From Amycolatopsis sp. NBC_00345 (GTDB lineage Bacteria > Actinomycetota > Actinomycetes > Mycobacteriales > Pseudonocardiaceae): a stretch of 64,000 nt of DNA. The DNA lies in the NCBI RefSeq assembly GCF_036116635.1, contig NZ_CP107995.1, positions 8,308,001 to 8,372,000 of the forward strand, written 5' to 3'. Positions 1-7,717 of the stretch are shown here, piece by piece; the first letter of the stretch is position 1, and every line of letters begins with the position of its first letter. Both the position numbers and the translations under genes were made by a program. The notes under the pieces were generated by a model. It was not told the DNA's origin, did no database searches, and saw only the letters and a program-made list of their open reading frames with translations.

Positions 1-3000
1 GTCGCGTTCTCCTCGGCGTTTGTGCTGGAGCTGGCTGCGACGCTCTCGGTCGCGCTCGTCGCGGTGGTGATCGGCGTCCGGCTGGTGTCGGGCTCGCTGC
101 CGCTGGCCATCGGGCTGGGTGTGCTGATCCTTGTGCCCGAGTGCTACCAGCCGTTGCGGGCCGTCGGCGCGGCGTTCCACTCCAGCGAGGACGGGGTGGA
201 GGCGGTGCGCCGGGTCACGGCCGTGCTCGCCGAACCTGTCCACAGCCAGGGGAACCAGATTGCACCCTGTGGATCACTCGTTGTGTCGGACCTAAGCGTC
301 GCGCGCCGGGGTGGGTTCGCACCCGACGGCGAAACGTTCTCGGTGCGCCGTGGCGAAACGGTCTGGCTGCGCGCACCGAGCGGCGGCGGCAAGTCGACGA
401 CACTGGCCACGCTGCTGGGTTTTGTGCCTGCGTATGACGGATCCGTGGCGATCGGCGGCGCTGGACTGGGCGTTGGTGAGTTGGGTGCCGCTGAGCTGCG
501 CACTGGTGAGCCGGGCGCTGTCGAGCTGGCGGATGCCGACCTTGAGCGCTGGCGTCGTGACGTCGCGTGGGTGCCGCAGTCGCCCGTGTTCAGTGGCGGC
601 ACGGTGCGGGAGGAGCTGGCCGCAGCCGGGGCGGAGATCGACGGCGTGCTCGGTGAGCTGGGGCTCGACGGCCTCGCGGACCGCCCCGTCGACCGGCTTT
701 CCCTGGGACAGCGGCAGCGGGTGGCGGTCGCGCGGGCGCTGCTGAAGGTCCGTTCGGGAGCGTGGCTGCTCCTGCTCGACGAGCCGACAGCGCACCTCGA
801 CGAGGCGAACGCCGCGCGGGTTCTGGACGCTGTCCAGCGCGCGGTGGACGGCGGGGCGGCGGCGGTCATCGCGGCGCACGAGCGGACGGCGGCGCTGGAC
901 GTCGTCGAAGAAGCCTTGCCGCGCAACGAATCTCCGGCCGTTCGAGACTCTTCGCGCCGGCCCCTCGCCTGGCGCCTCCTGCTGGACCGGCGGTTGTTCA
1001 CCGGCGCGGCGCTCGGCGCGGTCGCGTTGCTGGCGGGGGTCGCGCTGACGGCGACGTCCGGCTGGCTGATCGCGACGGCGTCGCTGCAGCCGCCGATCCT
1101 CACGCTGACCGTGGCCGTGGTCGGGGTGCGCGCGTTCGGGCTCGGCCGCGCCGGGCTGCGGTACGCGGAGCGGCTCGTCACGCATGACGCGGCGTTCCGG
1201 ATCGCCGGGCGGCTGCGTGTGCGGTTGTGGGAGTCGCTCGTCCGGCTCGGTCCGGCGCGTGGCCTCGGCGCGGGCGAGGGTCAGCGGCGGCTGGTGGCGG
1301 ACGTCGACACGGTCCGCGACCTGCTGCCGCGCGTGGTGTCGCCGCCGATCGTCGTCGGGCTGGTGGCCGTGGGTGCGATCGTGGTGCAGACGTGGGTGCT
1401 GCCGTCGGCGGGGCTGGTGCTGGCGGGGGCCGTGGTGCTGGGGCTGTTGGCGCCGGCGGTCGCGCTGCGCGTTGAGCGGCGGGCGACTTCGGCACTCGCG
1501 GCGGGCCGTCGTGACGTGGCCGCGCGGGTGCTGGTGCTGTTCTCGTCGGCGGCCGAGCAACTGGCGTACGGCACGGCGTCCGCGCGCCGCCGGGACCTGG
1601 CTTCCCTCGACGAGCGCCTTGCGTCGGACACCCGGCGGCAGGCTTTCGGCGCGGGCGCGGGCGACGCTGTCATCGTCCTGGCCACGGGCGCGGCGGCGGT
1701 GGTGAGCACGATGCTGGCCGGCCAGGCCGTCGCGACGGGGCGGCTGCCGGGCGTGCTGGCGCCGCTGCTGGCGTTGGTGCCGTTGGCGCTCGCGGAGGTT
1801 CTCGCGCTGCTTCCCCCCGCTGCCGCCCATTGGGACACCTTGCGCCGGGCGCGTTTGCGGCTCGCGGAGGTGGTGGCCGCTGACTCGCTGGACTCGTCGG
1901 GTGTGGCTTTGCCGGGGGTTTCGGGGTCTGTGGGTGGTGGGCTGCGTTCGGTGGGGGCTTCGGCGGTTGGGGTTGTGGCTGCTGGCTCGCCGGATGTGGC
2001 TTTGCTGGGCGGTGGGGTTTCGGGGTCTGTGGGTGGTGGGCTGCGCTCGGATGGGGCTTTGACGGCCGGGGTGGTGGCCGCTGACTCGTCGGATGTGGCT
2101 TTGCTGCGAGGTGAGGGTTCGAAGCCGGGAGACTGCGGGCTGTGCACGGATGCGGCCACGACGGCCGGGGTCGCGGTCGGTGTTCGGGTGCGGGGAGCGG
2201 CGTTCGGGTGGCCTGGTGGGGATGCGGTGCTTCGCGGGGTCGACCTGGAGGTCGCGGCGGGGGGTTACGTGGCGGTGGTCGGGGCCAGTGGGGCGGGGAA
2301 GTCGACGTTGGTGGCGGCTCTGCTCGGGTTTTTGGCGCCGCGTGAGGGAGACGTTGTGGTGCCGGAGCGGGTGGCGTGGGCGCCGCAGGAGCCGATGCTT
2401 GTTTCGACGACCGTCGCGGAAAACCTGCGGCTCGCGGATCCCATCGCGACGGAGGCGGAGCTGCGTCGTGTGCTGGAGCTGGCCGAGCTGGGTGACCTCG
2501 ACCCCTCGACGATGCTCGACAGTGCCGGCGCCGGGTTGTCCGGCGGGCAGGCACAGCGCGTCGCGCTGGCGCGGGCGTTGCTGGCGGCTCCCGCGGCGGA
2601 CCTCGTCCTGCTCGACGAGCCCACCGCGCACCTCGACGAGCCGACCGCCCGCGCGCTGCGCACCACCCTGCGCACGGAGCTTGCCGGCCGCACCGTCGTG
2701 CACGTCACGCACACCGCGGAGGAGGCTCGCACCGCCGACGTCGTCTACGAAGTCCGCGACGGCCGGGTCATCCGCCGCGACACGGACGCGATCGGTGCCG
2801 CCGGTCGGGATGCCGATGGGGCTCGGGAGGGTCGACTCGGCACCGATGGTGAACGTGGTGCTGATCCGGCTGCCGACGTGACTGGTGTTGCCGGTCGGGA
2901 TGCCGGTGAGGTTCGGGAGGGTCGGCGCGGCACGGATGGTGAACGTGGTGTCGATCTGGCCGCCGATGCGACTGGTGTTGCTGCTCGGGAGGTCGGTGAG

Positions 3001-3255
3001 GTTCTGGAGGGTCGGCGCGGCACCGATGACGAACGTGGTGCTGATCCGGCTGCCGACGTGACTGGTGTTGCCGGTCAGGATGTCAGTGAGGCTCGGGATG
3101 ACCGGCGTGGGACCGAGGGGGACCGCGGCGCTGGCCGGATTGCCGATGCAGCCCGCGGCACTGGGGCTCACGACACCCGAAGCGGTGCCGATGAGGAACG
3201 TGGCACCGGACGGGATGGGGCCCAGGTTGCCGAGAATGCCGGGGTGGGTTGGTGA
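1..3255 (+). CDS. cydDC: CydDC-type fused ABC exporter, 5' end outside window
   Basis: Exporter of cysteine/glutathione type needed for cytochrome bd assembly; membrane protein. The frame is open from base 1, so the start is upstream; 1084 residues are visible. Order: last transmembrane part of CydD; first ATPase with Walker A APSGGGKST, signature LSLGQRQR and Walker B LLLLDEPTAHLDE; CydC transmembrane domain with the family signature TSGWLIATA and RYAERLVTHD; a low-complexity linker; second ATPase with GASGAGKST, LSGGQAQR and LVLLDEPTAHLDE. Both ATPases look catalytically complete. D-C fusion is known in actinobacteria. Odd features are a repetitive linker between the CydC membrane and ATPase domains and about 150 residues of acidic/arginine-rich repeats after the last ATPase. 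The stop overlaps possible upstream starts of the kinase gene. No cydAB is visible. Confidence 0.9.
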   Translation, partial: VAFSSAFVLELAATLSVALVAVVIGVRLVSGSLPLAIGLGVLILVPECYQPLRAVGAAFHSSEDGVEAVRRVTAVLAEPVHSQGNQIAPCGSLVVSDLSVARRGGFAPDGETFSVRRGETVWLRAPSGGGKSTTLATLLGFVPAYDGSVAIGGAGLGVGELGAAELRTGEPGAVELADADLERWRRDVAWVPQSPVFSGGTVREELAAAGAEIDGVLGELGLDGLADRPVDRLSLGQRQRVAVARALLKVRSGAWLLLLDEPTAHLDEANAARVLDAVQRAVDGGAAAVIAAHERTAALDVVEEALPRNESPAVRDSSRRPLAWRLLLDRRLFTGAALGAVALLAGVALTATSGWLIATASLQPPILTLTVAVVGVRAFGLGRAGLRYAERLVTHDAAFRIAGRLRVRLWESLVRLGPARGLGAGEGQRRLVADVDTVRDLLPRVVSPPIVVGLVAVGAIVVQTWVLPSAGLVLAGAVVLGLLAPAVALRVERRATSALAAGRRDVAARVLVLFSSAAEQLAYGTASARRRDLASLDERLASDTRRQAFGAGAGDAVIVLATGAAAVVSTMLAGQAVATGRLPGVLAPLLALVPLALAEVLALLPPAAAHWDTLRRARLRLAEVVAADSLDSSGVALPGVSGSVGGGLRSVGASAVGVVAAGSPDVALLGGGVSGSVGGGLRSDGALTAGVVAADSSDVALLRGEGSKPGDCGLCTDAATTAGVAVGVRVRGAAFGWPGGDAVLRGVDLEVAAGGYVAVVGASGAGKSTLVAALLGFLAPREGDVVVPERVAWAPQEPMLVSTTVAENLRLADPIATEAELRRVLELAELGDLDPSTMLDSAGAGLSGGQAQRVALARALLAAPAADLVLLDEPTAHLDEPTARALRTTLRTELAGRTVVHVTHTAEEARTADVVYEVRDGRVIRRDTDAIGAAGRDADGAREGRLGTDGERGADPAADVTGVAGRDAGEVREGRRGTDGERGVDLAADATGVAAREVGEVLEGRRGTDDERGADPAADVTGVAGQDVSEARDDRRGTEGDRGAGRIADAARGTGAHDTRSGADEERGTGRDGAQVAENAGVGW
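1879..2178 (+). repeat. Three in-frame ~99-bp repeats in the cydDC linker
   Basis: Three units (about 102, 99 and 99 bp) encode variants of a 33-residue motif containing GVSGSVGGGLRS, ending in GVVA or GVAV. The first two are most alike and the third is diverged. They lie exactly between the CydC membrane domain and its ATPase, and unit length is a multiple of three, so the frame is kept. Confidence 0.8.
2788..3237 (+). repeat. 90-bp tandem repeats encoding the CydDC tail
   Basis: Four clear 90-bp units (2788-2877, 2878-2967, 2968-3057, 3058-3147) and one degenerate unit encode a 30-residue motif with the core EGRRGTDGERGADPAAD. All keep the reading frame and follow directly after the second ATPase domain. 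The tail is very hydrophilic and likely disordered. Confidence 0.85.
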
Positions 3256-3308
3256 CCATCACGATTCCGGGTCGCGGGGCGGGCCTCACGCTAGGGTCGG
3301 TACTGCTC

Positions 3309-4451
3309 ATGGACCCGACTCTTGCCGCGCGCGCACTGTCCGCCGCCACCGAGATCACCAGCACCGCGCTTTCCGGGGACGACCCCGAGGCGGTGCTGGA
3401 CACCGTCGTGGCGCGAGCCGCCGAACTCGCGGACGCTGACCTCGGCCTTGCCATGGTCAGCGCCGATGACGGCCGCGTGGTGGTCGAGGCCGCGCACGAC
3501 GTCAGCGGTGCCGAAGACGCGCTGCGCGGACTGACCCTGCCCGCCGACTCCGCCGCCGGCCGCGTCGCGCGTGGGGGCGAGCCCGTGGCCAGCGACAACT
3601 TCCTCGTCGACCCGCGGACCGCGCCGTACGTGCCCGACGAACTCCGCGGATACGGCCCGTTTGCCGCCGCGCCCTTCGGCTCCGGCGGACGCGTGCTGGG
3701 CGCGCTCACCGTGTACCGGCGGCAGGGGCGTGAACCGTTTTCCGCGGGCACCGTCGAGATGCTTGCGGCGTTCGCCGCGCAGGCGGGCGTGGTGCTCGCG
3801 CTCGCGGAGGGCGCCAACGCACGCCATCGCGTCACGCTCTACCAGGAACGTGAGCGCATCGCCCGCGAGCTGCACGACGTGATCGTGCAGCGGCTTTACG
3901 GCGCCGGCATGCAGCTCGACCGCGTCCGCCGGAACATGCGCAAGCGCTTCGCCCAGGCCGACGGCGCGCGGCTTTCGGACGCCATCGATCAGCTGGACCA
4001 GACCATCGAGGAGATCCGCGGCACCGTCCGCGCGCTCCGTTCGCCCGAGCCACGGCACGACACCGGCACACCCGCCGATCTCGCCGAGTCAGCGCGGGGC
4101 GAAGTCCGGATCGCCGGTGAGCTGCTCGGCTACCCGCCGACCCTCGAGCTCTCCGGCGAGTTCGCGGACGTCCCCGCTGTTCCCGCCGATCACATCCGCG
4201 CGGCTCTGCGCGAGGCACTGTCCAATGTGGTCAGACATTCGGGCGCGAGCGAGACGCGCGTTTCCCTCACGCGCGACGCCGAGGGTGTGAAGCTCCGCGT
4301 GCGCGACAACGGCTCCGGCGTTCCTCAGGGCGTCGCCACCCGAGGTCTGCGACACCTCGCCGAGCGCGCCGACGCAGCGGGCGGGAAGTTCTTCATCAAC
4401 TCCTCGCCGAGCCTGGGCACACTCGTCGCCTTTGATCTTCCCTTGGACTAA
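3309..4451 (+). CDS. GAF-domain sensor histidine kinase, DevS/NarL-type
   Basis: Cytosolic two-component kinase of 380 residues. An N-terminal GAF domain (about 20-160) is followed by a HisKA_3 box, RIARELHDVIVQRLYG, with phospho-acceptor His189, and a HATPase_c domain with N-box EALSNVVRHS and G-box VRDNGSGVP. The dimerisation box closely resembles the DevS/DosS family, but only one GAF domain is present. No response regulator is adjacent; the DevR-like regulator at 9307-9933 is the likely partner (inference). ATG 3309 is preferred because a TAGGGT box lies at 3292-3297; in-frame TTG 3249 and GTG 3252, overlapping the cydDC stop, are alternatives that would add about 20 residues. Whether the GAF domain binds haem cannot be told from sequence. 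Confidence 0.82.
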   Translation: MDPTLAARALSAATEITSTALSGDDPEAVLDTVVARAAELADADLGLAMVSADDGRVVVEAAHDVSGAEDALRGLTLPADSAAGRVARGGEPVASDNFLVDPRTAPYVPDELRGYGPFAAAPFGSGGRVLGALTVYRRQGREPFSAGTVEMLAAFAAQAGVVLALAEGANARHRVTLYQERERIARELHDVIVQRLYGAGMQLDRVRRNMRKRFAQADGARLSDAIDQLDQTIEEIRGTVRALRSPEPRHDTGTPADLAESARGEVRIAGELLGYPPTLELSGEFADVPAVPADHIRAALREALSNVVRHSGASETRVSLTRDAEGVKLRVRDNGSGVPQGVATRGLRHLAERADAAGGKFFINSSPSLGTLVAFDLPLD

Positions 4452-4634
4452 GCCGTGCCCGGCATGGCCACAACGTTTCCGGCTCGCGCTTCCAACGGCT
4501 CTAGCCTTCACGCGTCATGTGAGGCGCTCCTTTCTCTTCGACGGTCGGCGCCAGCGTCCCGTGGTTTCGAACCGATCCCCAGTACGGCGAGCGGGGAGGC
4601 CCGCCGTTCATCTGGTGAAGATGATATCGGGAAA

Positions 4635-4650
4635 TCGAACATGTATTCGA
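4635..4650. promoter_or_regulatory. LexA (SOS)-box-like palindrome
   Basis: TCGAAC-ATGT-ATTCGA matches the actinobacterial SOS box TCGAAC-N4-GTTCGA with one mismatch. It lies 170 bp before the STAND NTPase gene and after the kinase stop. The distance to the recognisable promoter at 4764 is about 110 bp, so direct repression of that promoter is not certain. Confidence 0.45.
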
Positions 4651-4763
4651 CTCTCGAACGAGTGAAGTTGGGGCCTCCGACCGGCCCGAACCGTGGCGGT
4701 CGGTGACGGAGGACGGTCGTCGATCGGCCACTCGGTCGGTTTCGCGGCCGACGTTCACGGACC

Positions 4764-4792
4764 GTGACGCCCCTCACCTTCGCTGCTAGCGT
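4764..4792 (+). promoter_or_regulatory. Sigma-70-type promoter of STAND NTPase gene
   Basis: GTGACG (4764-4769), a 17-bp spacer, then TAGCGT (4787-4792). The start codon is at 4822, preceded by the Shine-Dalgarno GGGAGGGGG (4807-4815). Confidence 0.6.
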
Positions 4793-4821
4793 GGGCGGCA
4801 CGACTCGGGAGGGGGCCGTCC

Positions 4822-6987
4822 GTGGCTGACGACACACTGCAGGCAGAACTCGTCAAGCAGAGTGTCGCGCTGGCGTTCACCGTCGGCGGCAAGGTGGCCG
4901 AGTACCTGTGGGCCAAGGTGACCAAGCGTTTCCGGGACGACCCGGTGGCGCTGGAGAAGGCCGTCCGGCGGCTGTTGGAGAAGAACCCCGACGCCGCCCG
5001 TGAGCTGCGGGAACTCATTGACGCCGAGCTGCCGAACGACCGTGCCAAGCCGCGGATCGCCGTGTACTCACCGCACTTCGTCGACCGGGTCGCGACGTGG
5101 CAGCAACTGCGCGGCACCACCGGAACCGCCGTGCTCTCCGGCCCGCCCGGCATCGGGAAAACCGCGCTGGCACAGCACTTCGCGCAACACACCGGCACGT
5201 CGTACCCGGACGGCGCGCTCCTCGTCGACCTCGCCGACTTCCGCGATGGGCCCGGAATGCCGTTGGGGCGCAACCGGATCAAGGCCGCGGTGCTGGTGCG
5301 GCTGGGCGTCGACCTGATCAGCGCGTCCGACGAGGACCTCGCCGCCCAGTACGAAACGGTGCTCGCGTCGATGCGGCTGCTGCTCGTTTTCGACAACGCC
5401 GAGGGCGTCGAGGACCTCCGCGGACTCGTCCCGCCGGCGCCGATGAGCCTGGTGCTGGCGCTGACCGCGGGTCCGGCCGACGATTTCGTGTTCGAGTTCG
5501 CCCAGCACGTTCCGCTCGGGCAACTGGAGCCCGGTAGCGACCGGCAGCTGCTCGAGGCGCTCTGCGGGACCGAGGTCGTGCGGCCGGATCCTGAAGGCGC
5601 GCAAGAACTTCTGGCCCACTGTGATCGTTTTCCGGCAGTGCTCGTCGCGGCGGCGCATCTGGTTCGCAGGCGGGCGGGGCTCGTCGCGGAGCCGCTGCGG
5701 GCCGTCGCCGCGGAGCTGCGTGACGGTGGGTCGCTCGGCAAGGTGAGCCAGGGTTTCGACGAGGTGTTCGCCGGGCTTCCCGCGGAGTCGGCGGAACTCT
5801 GCCGATTGCTCACGGTGTTTCCCGGCCCGAGCTTCACGCCCGCGACAGCCGCGGCGATCGCCGGACGGCCGGAAGTCCTGTCGGAGCTTGCCGACCTGCG
5901 GGCGCAGGTCCTCTTGACTACTGACCCGGACGGTCGGCTGCGGCTCGGGAACCAGGCGCGCCAGGCCGTGCAACGGGCCGGGGACACGAGCGGTACCGAG
6001 GACGCGTTCGCGCGGCTCGTCGACTTCTACCGCGACTGGGCGGTGCAGGCTGACGTCAAGCCGCGGTTGTGGCTGTATGAGCGTCAGTTGCCGCCGAACG
6101 CGGCGAAGGCCGTCTTCCCCGGACAGCCGGTGGACTGGCTCGCCGCGGAGCTGCCGACGTTGCGGGCGTTGGCGCGGCCGGCGTTCGAGCGTGGTTTGCA
6201 CGTCCAGCTCACGCAGGTCTGCGGGGCGTTGGAGATCGTCGGGCTGCACCGCGGGTTTCACCGCGAGTTGCTCGAAATCGAGGAGCAGGGCGCGTTAGCG
6301 GCGGAAGCGATGCAGGACCATGCGCTGTTGGCGCGGATCCTCAGCCAGCGGGCGCGGCTGTTCTCGCTGATGGGTGAGTTCGAGCGGGCCGCGCCCGAGT
6401 TCGACCGCGCTGAGGCGGCGCTGGCGAAAGTCGCCGAGCCGGGCTCGGTGGTCAACCGGCAACTGCGGGCTTCGGTGTCCGAGTTCCGCGGGCTGTTCCA
6501 TCGTGAGCAGGGGCAGTTCGACGCGTCGGCGCGGTGGTTCGGCGAGGCGCTCGTGATCAGCCGCGGCCTCGGTGAGCCTGGGCGGCGAGGGCGTGGCCTG
6601 CACGCGCGGATGCTGGCGAACGTGCTGCTGCTGCTGCGGGGCGGCGACGTGGCTGAGGTCCGGGGCCTGCTGACCGAGGCCGAAGAGTGTGCGGATCGTG
6701 ACCGTGACCTCGCGCAGGTTCGGCTCGTCCAGGCGAAGCTGCTGATCCGCGAGGGCCGGCCGCAGCAGGCGGTGGACCTCCTCCACGAGGCTTGGCGGCT
6801 GGCCAACGCGGCCGGCAGCAACCAGTACGACCTCGAGATCGCCGAAGCCCTCGGCGACGCCGAATGGCGCTCGGCCCGGCCGGAGGCGGCGCGGCAGCAC
6901 TGGCTCGGCGTGTGGCAGCGGTACTCGGCGGCCGGGCATCCGGCGCGGGGGCGGGTTTACGGGAAGCTGCTTTACGGGGTTCGGTGA
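4822..6987 (+). CDS. STAND/NB-ARC-like NTPase with helical repeats
   Basis: Soluble 721-residue protein of unknown role. A charged helical N-terminal region (1-80) has no family I can name. A P-loop domain follows with Walker A GPPGIGKTAL (about 107-116) and Walker B LLLVFDNAE (about 190), as in NB-ARC/STAND switches. A winged-helix-like region comes next, then a C-terminal half (about 420-721) of helix pairs that read as degenerate TPRs (for example LLTEAEECADRDRDLAQVRL). STAND proteins act as signal-dependent switches in regulation or antiviral defence. There is no DNA-binding SARP domain as in the AfsR-like protein at 45745. It is a single-gene unit with its own promoter, GTG start and strong Shine-Dalgarno site. 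Confidence 0.7.
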   Translation: MADDTLQAELVKQSVALAFTVGGKVAEYLWAKVTKRFRDDPVALEKAVRRLLEKNPDAARELRELIDAELPNDRAKPRIAVYSPHFVDRVATWQQLRGTTGTAVLSGPPGIGKTALAQHFAQHTGTSYPDGALLVDLADFRDGPGMPLGRNRIKAAVLVRLGVDLISASDEDLAAQYETVLASMRLLLVFDNAEGVEDLRGLVPPAPMSLVLALTAGPADDFVFEFAQHVPLGQLEPGSDRQLLEALCGTEVVRPDPEGAQELLAHCDRFPAVLVAAAHLVRRRAGLVAEPLRAVAAELRDGGSLGKVSQGFDEVFAGLPAESAELCRLLTVFPGPSFTPATAAAIAGRPEVLSELADLRAQVLLTTDPDGRLRLGNQARQAVQRAGDTSGTEDAFARLVDFYRDWAVQADVKPRLWLYERQLPPNAAKAVFPGQPVDWLAAELPTLRALARPAFERGLHVQLTQVCGALEIVGLHRGFHRELLEIEEQGALAAEAMQDHALLARILSQRARLFSLMGEFERAAPEFDRAEAALAKVAEPGSVVNRQLRASVSEFRGLFHREQGQFDASARWFGEALVISRGLGEPGRRGRGLHARMLANVLLLLRGGDVAEVRGLLTEAEECADRDRDLAQVRLVQAKLLIREGRPQQAVDLLHEAWRLANAAGSNQYDLEIAEALGDAEWRSARPEAARQHWLGVWQRYSAAGHPARGRVYGKLLYGVR

Positions 6988-7006
6988 GGTTTTCGGGGTG
7001 GCTGCT

Positions 7007-7040
7007 GGGGTTGGTGGCGGGGCTGGTGGGGTTGGCGGGG
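7007..7040 (+). other. Putative G-quadruplex: four G4 tracts
   Basis: GGGG at 7007-7010, 7019-7022, 7028-7031 and 7037-7040 are separated by 8, 5 and 5 bases. It lies 20 bp after the STAND NTPase stop codon, where an RNA or DNA quadruplex could affect transcript ends. Confidence 0.5.
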
Positions 7041-7498
7041 TTGGTCGGCTGCGAGATTCGGTGGCCGGTTGACCGGTTGCGCTGGGCCGAGGGGCGACTG
7101 GGGTAGCTGCCGCTGTGCTGGGTTGAGAGTCGGCTGGGTGGCGCGGTTGGTGCTCGGCTGACAGCTGGCTGGGCGCATGGCTGCATCGGGGCAGGAGTCG
7201 ATCGGGTGGCGGGTCGCTGTGCTGGCCCGGTCAAGCGATGGCTGCAGTTGCGGCGGGTTCGAATCGGCTGCGCGGAATTGCGCTGGCTGCTGGGCGGGGG
7301 CGTGGTGCCGCGACTGTGTTGGCCGCGTGGCGAGGTGGTGGTGATGCAGGCTGCATCGGTTGCTGGGCGGAGGCGCGGGACGTGGCTGTGTTAGCGGCAA
7401 CGGCGTTGAGTGGAACGGCGTGGTGGTGGCGGTCCACGTAGGCGGCGGCTGGGCTGGGGTGAGTGAGGTCGGTCGGCGGAGACAGGGCGCGCGGCAGT

Positions 7499-7652
7499 CG
7501 AGGAGCGGGGCGTCGGCGGCCGGAGAGCAGGGTGTCGGCAGCCGGAGAGCGGGACGTCAGCGGGTGGAGAGCGGGACATCGGCGGGCGGGGAGCGGGACA
7601 TCGGCGGGCGGGGAGCGGGACGTCGGCGGGCGGAGAGCAGGCGCCGGCGTGC
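7499..7652. repeat. 22-bp tandem repeat, seven units
   Basis: Seven contiguous 22-bp units start at 7499, 7521, 7543, 7565, 7587, 7609 and 7631, with consensus CGGAGAGCGGGACGTCGGCGGG. The middle four are nearly identical and the end units diverge. There are no spacers, so it is a minisatellite and not a CRISPR array. The unit is not a multiple of three, which fits non-coding DNA. Confidence 0.85.
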
Positions 7653-7717
7653 GGGCGTTGGCGGGTGGGGATGGTGGTCGGCCAGGGGAGGCACGGCTCC
7701 CGCGCGTGGGAGTGGCG

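Larger units (their letters stand above)
4452..4821. other. 370-bp intergenic region upstream of STAND NTPase
   Basis: No convincing gene on either strand. It holds a short perfect hairpin (TCATCT-N5-AGATGA, 4608-4624), a LexA-like palindrome (4635-4650) and a good promoter just before the next gene. Confidence 0.6.
6988..7717. other. 730-bp gene-free G-rich region between convergent genes
   Basis: Both flanking genes end here. The plus strand is strongly G-biased and repetitive. Several frames are open but encode only Gly/Arg-rich low-complexity peptides without a ribosome site, so I call no gene. It contains a G-quadruplex-like tract (7007-7040) and a 22-bp tandem repeat array (7499-7652). 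Confidence 0.65.

Noticed and set aside
292..3171. Long open frame on the minus strand antisense to cydDC
   Set aside because: Its peptide is Arg/His/Pro-rich with no domain, as expected for the mirror of a GC-rich gene, and it follows the repeats of the real gene.
4563..4580. T-arm-like GGTTTCGAACC considered as part of a tRNA
   Set aside because: No acceptor stem, anticodon arm or CCA-side pairing can be built around it.
7499..7652. 22-bp array considered as a CRISPR
   Set aside because: Units are contiguous with no spacers and there are no cas genes.
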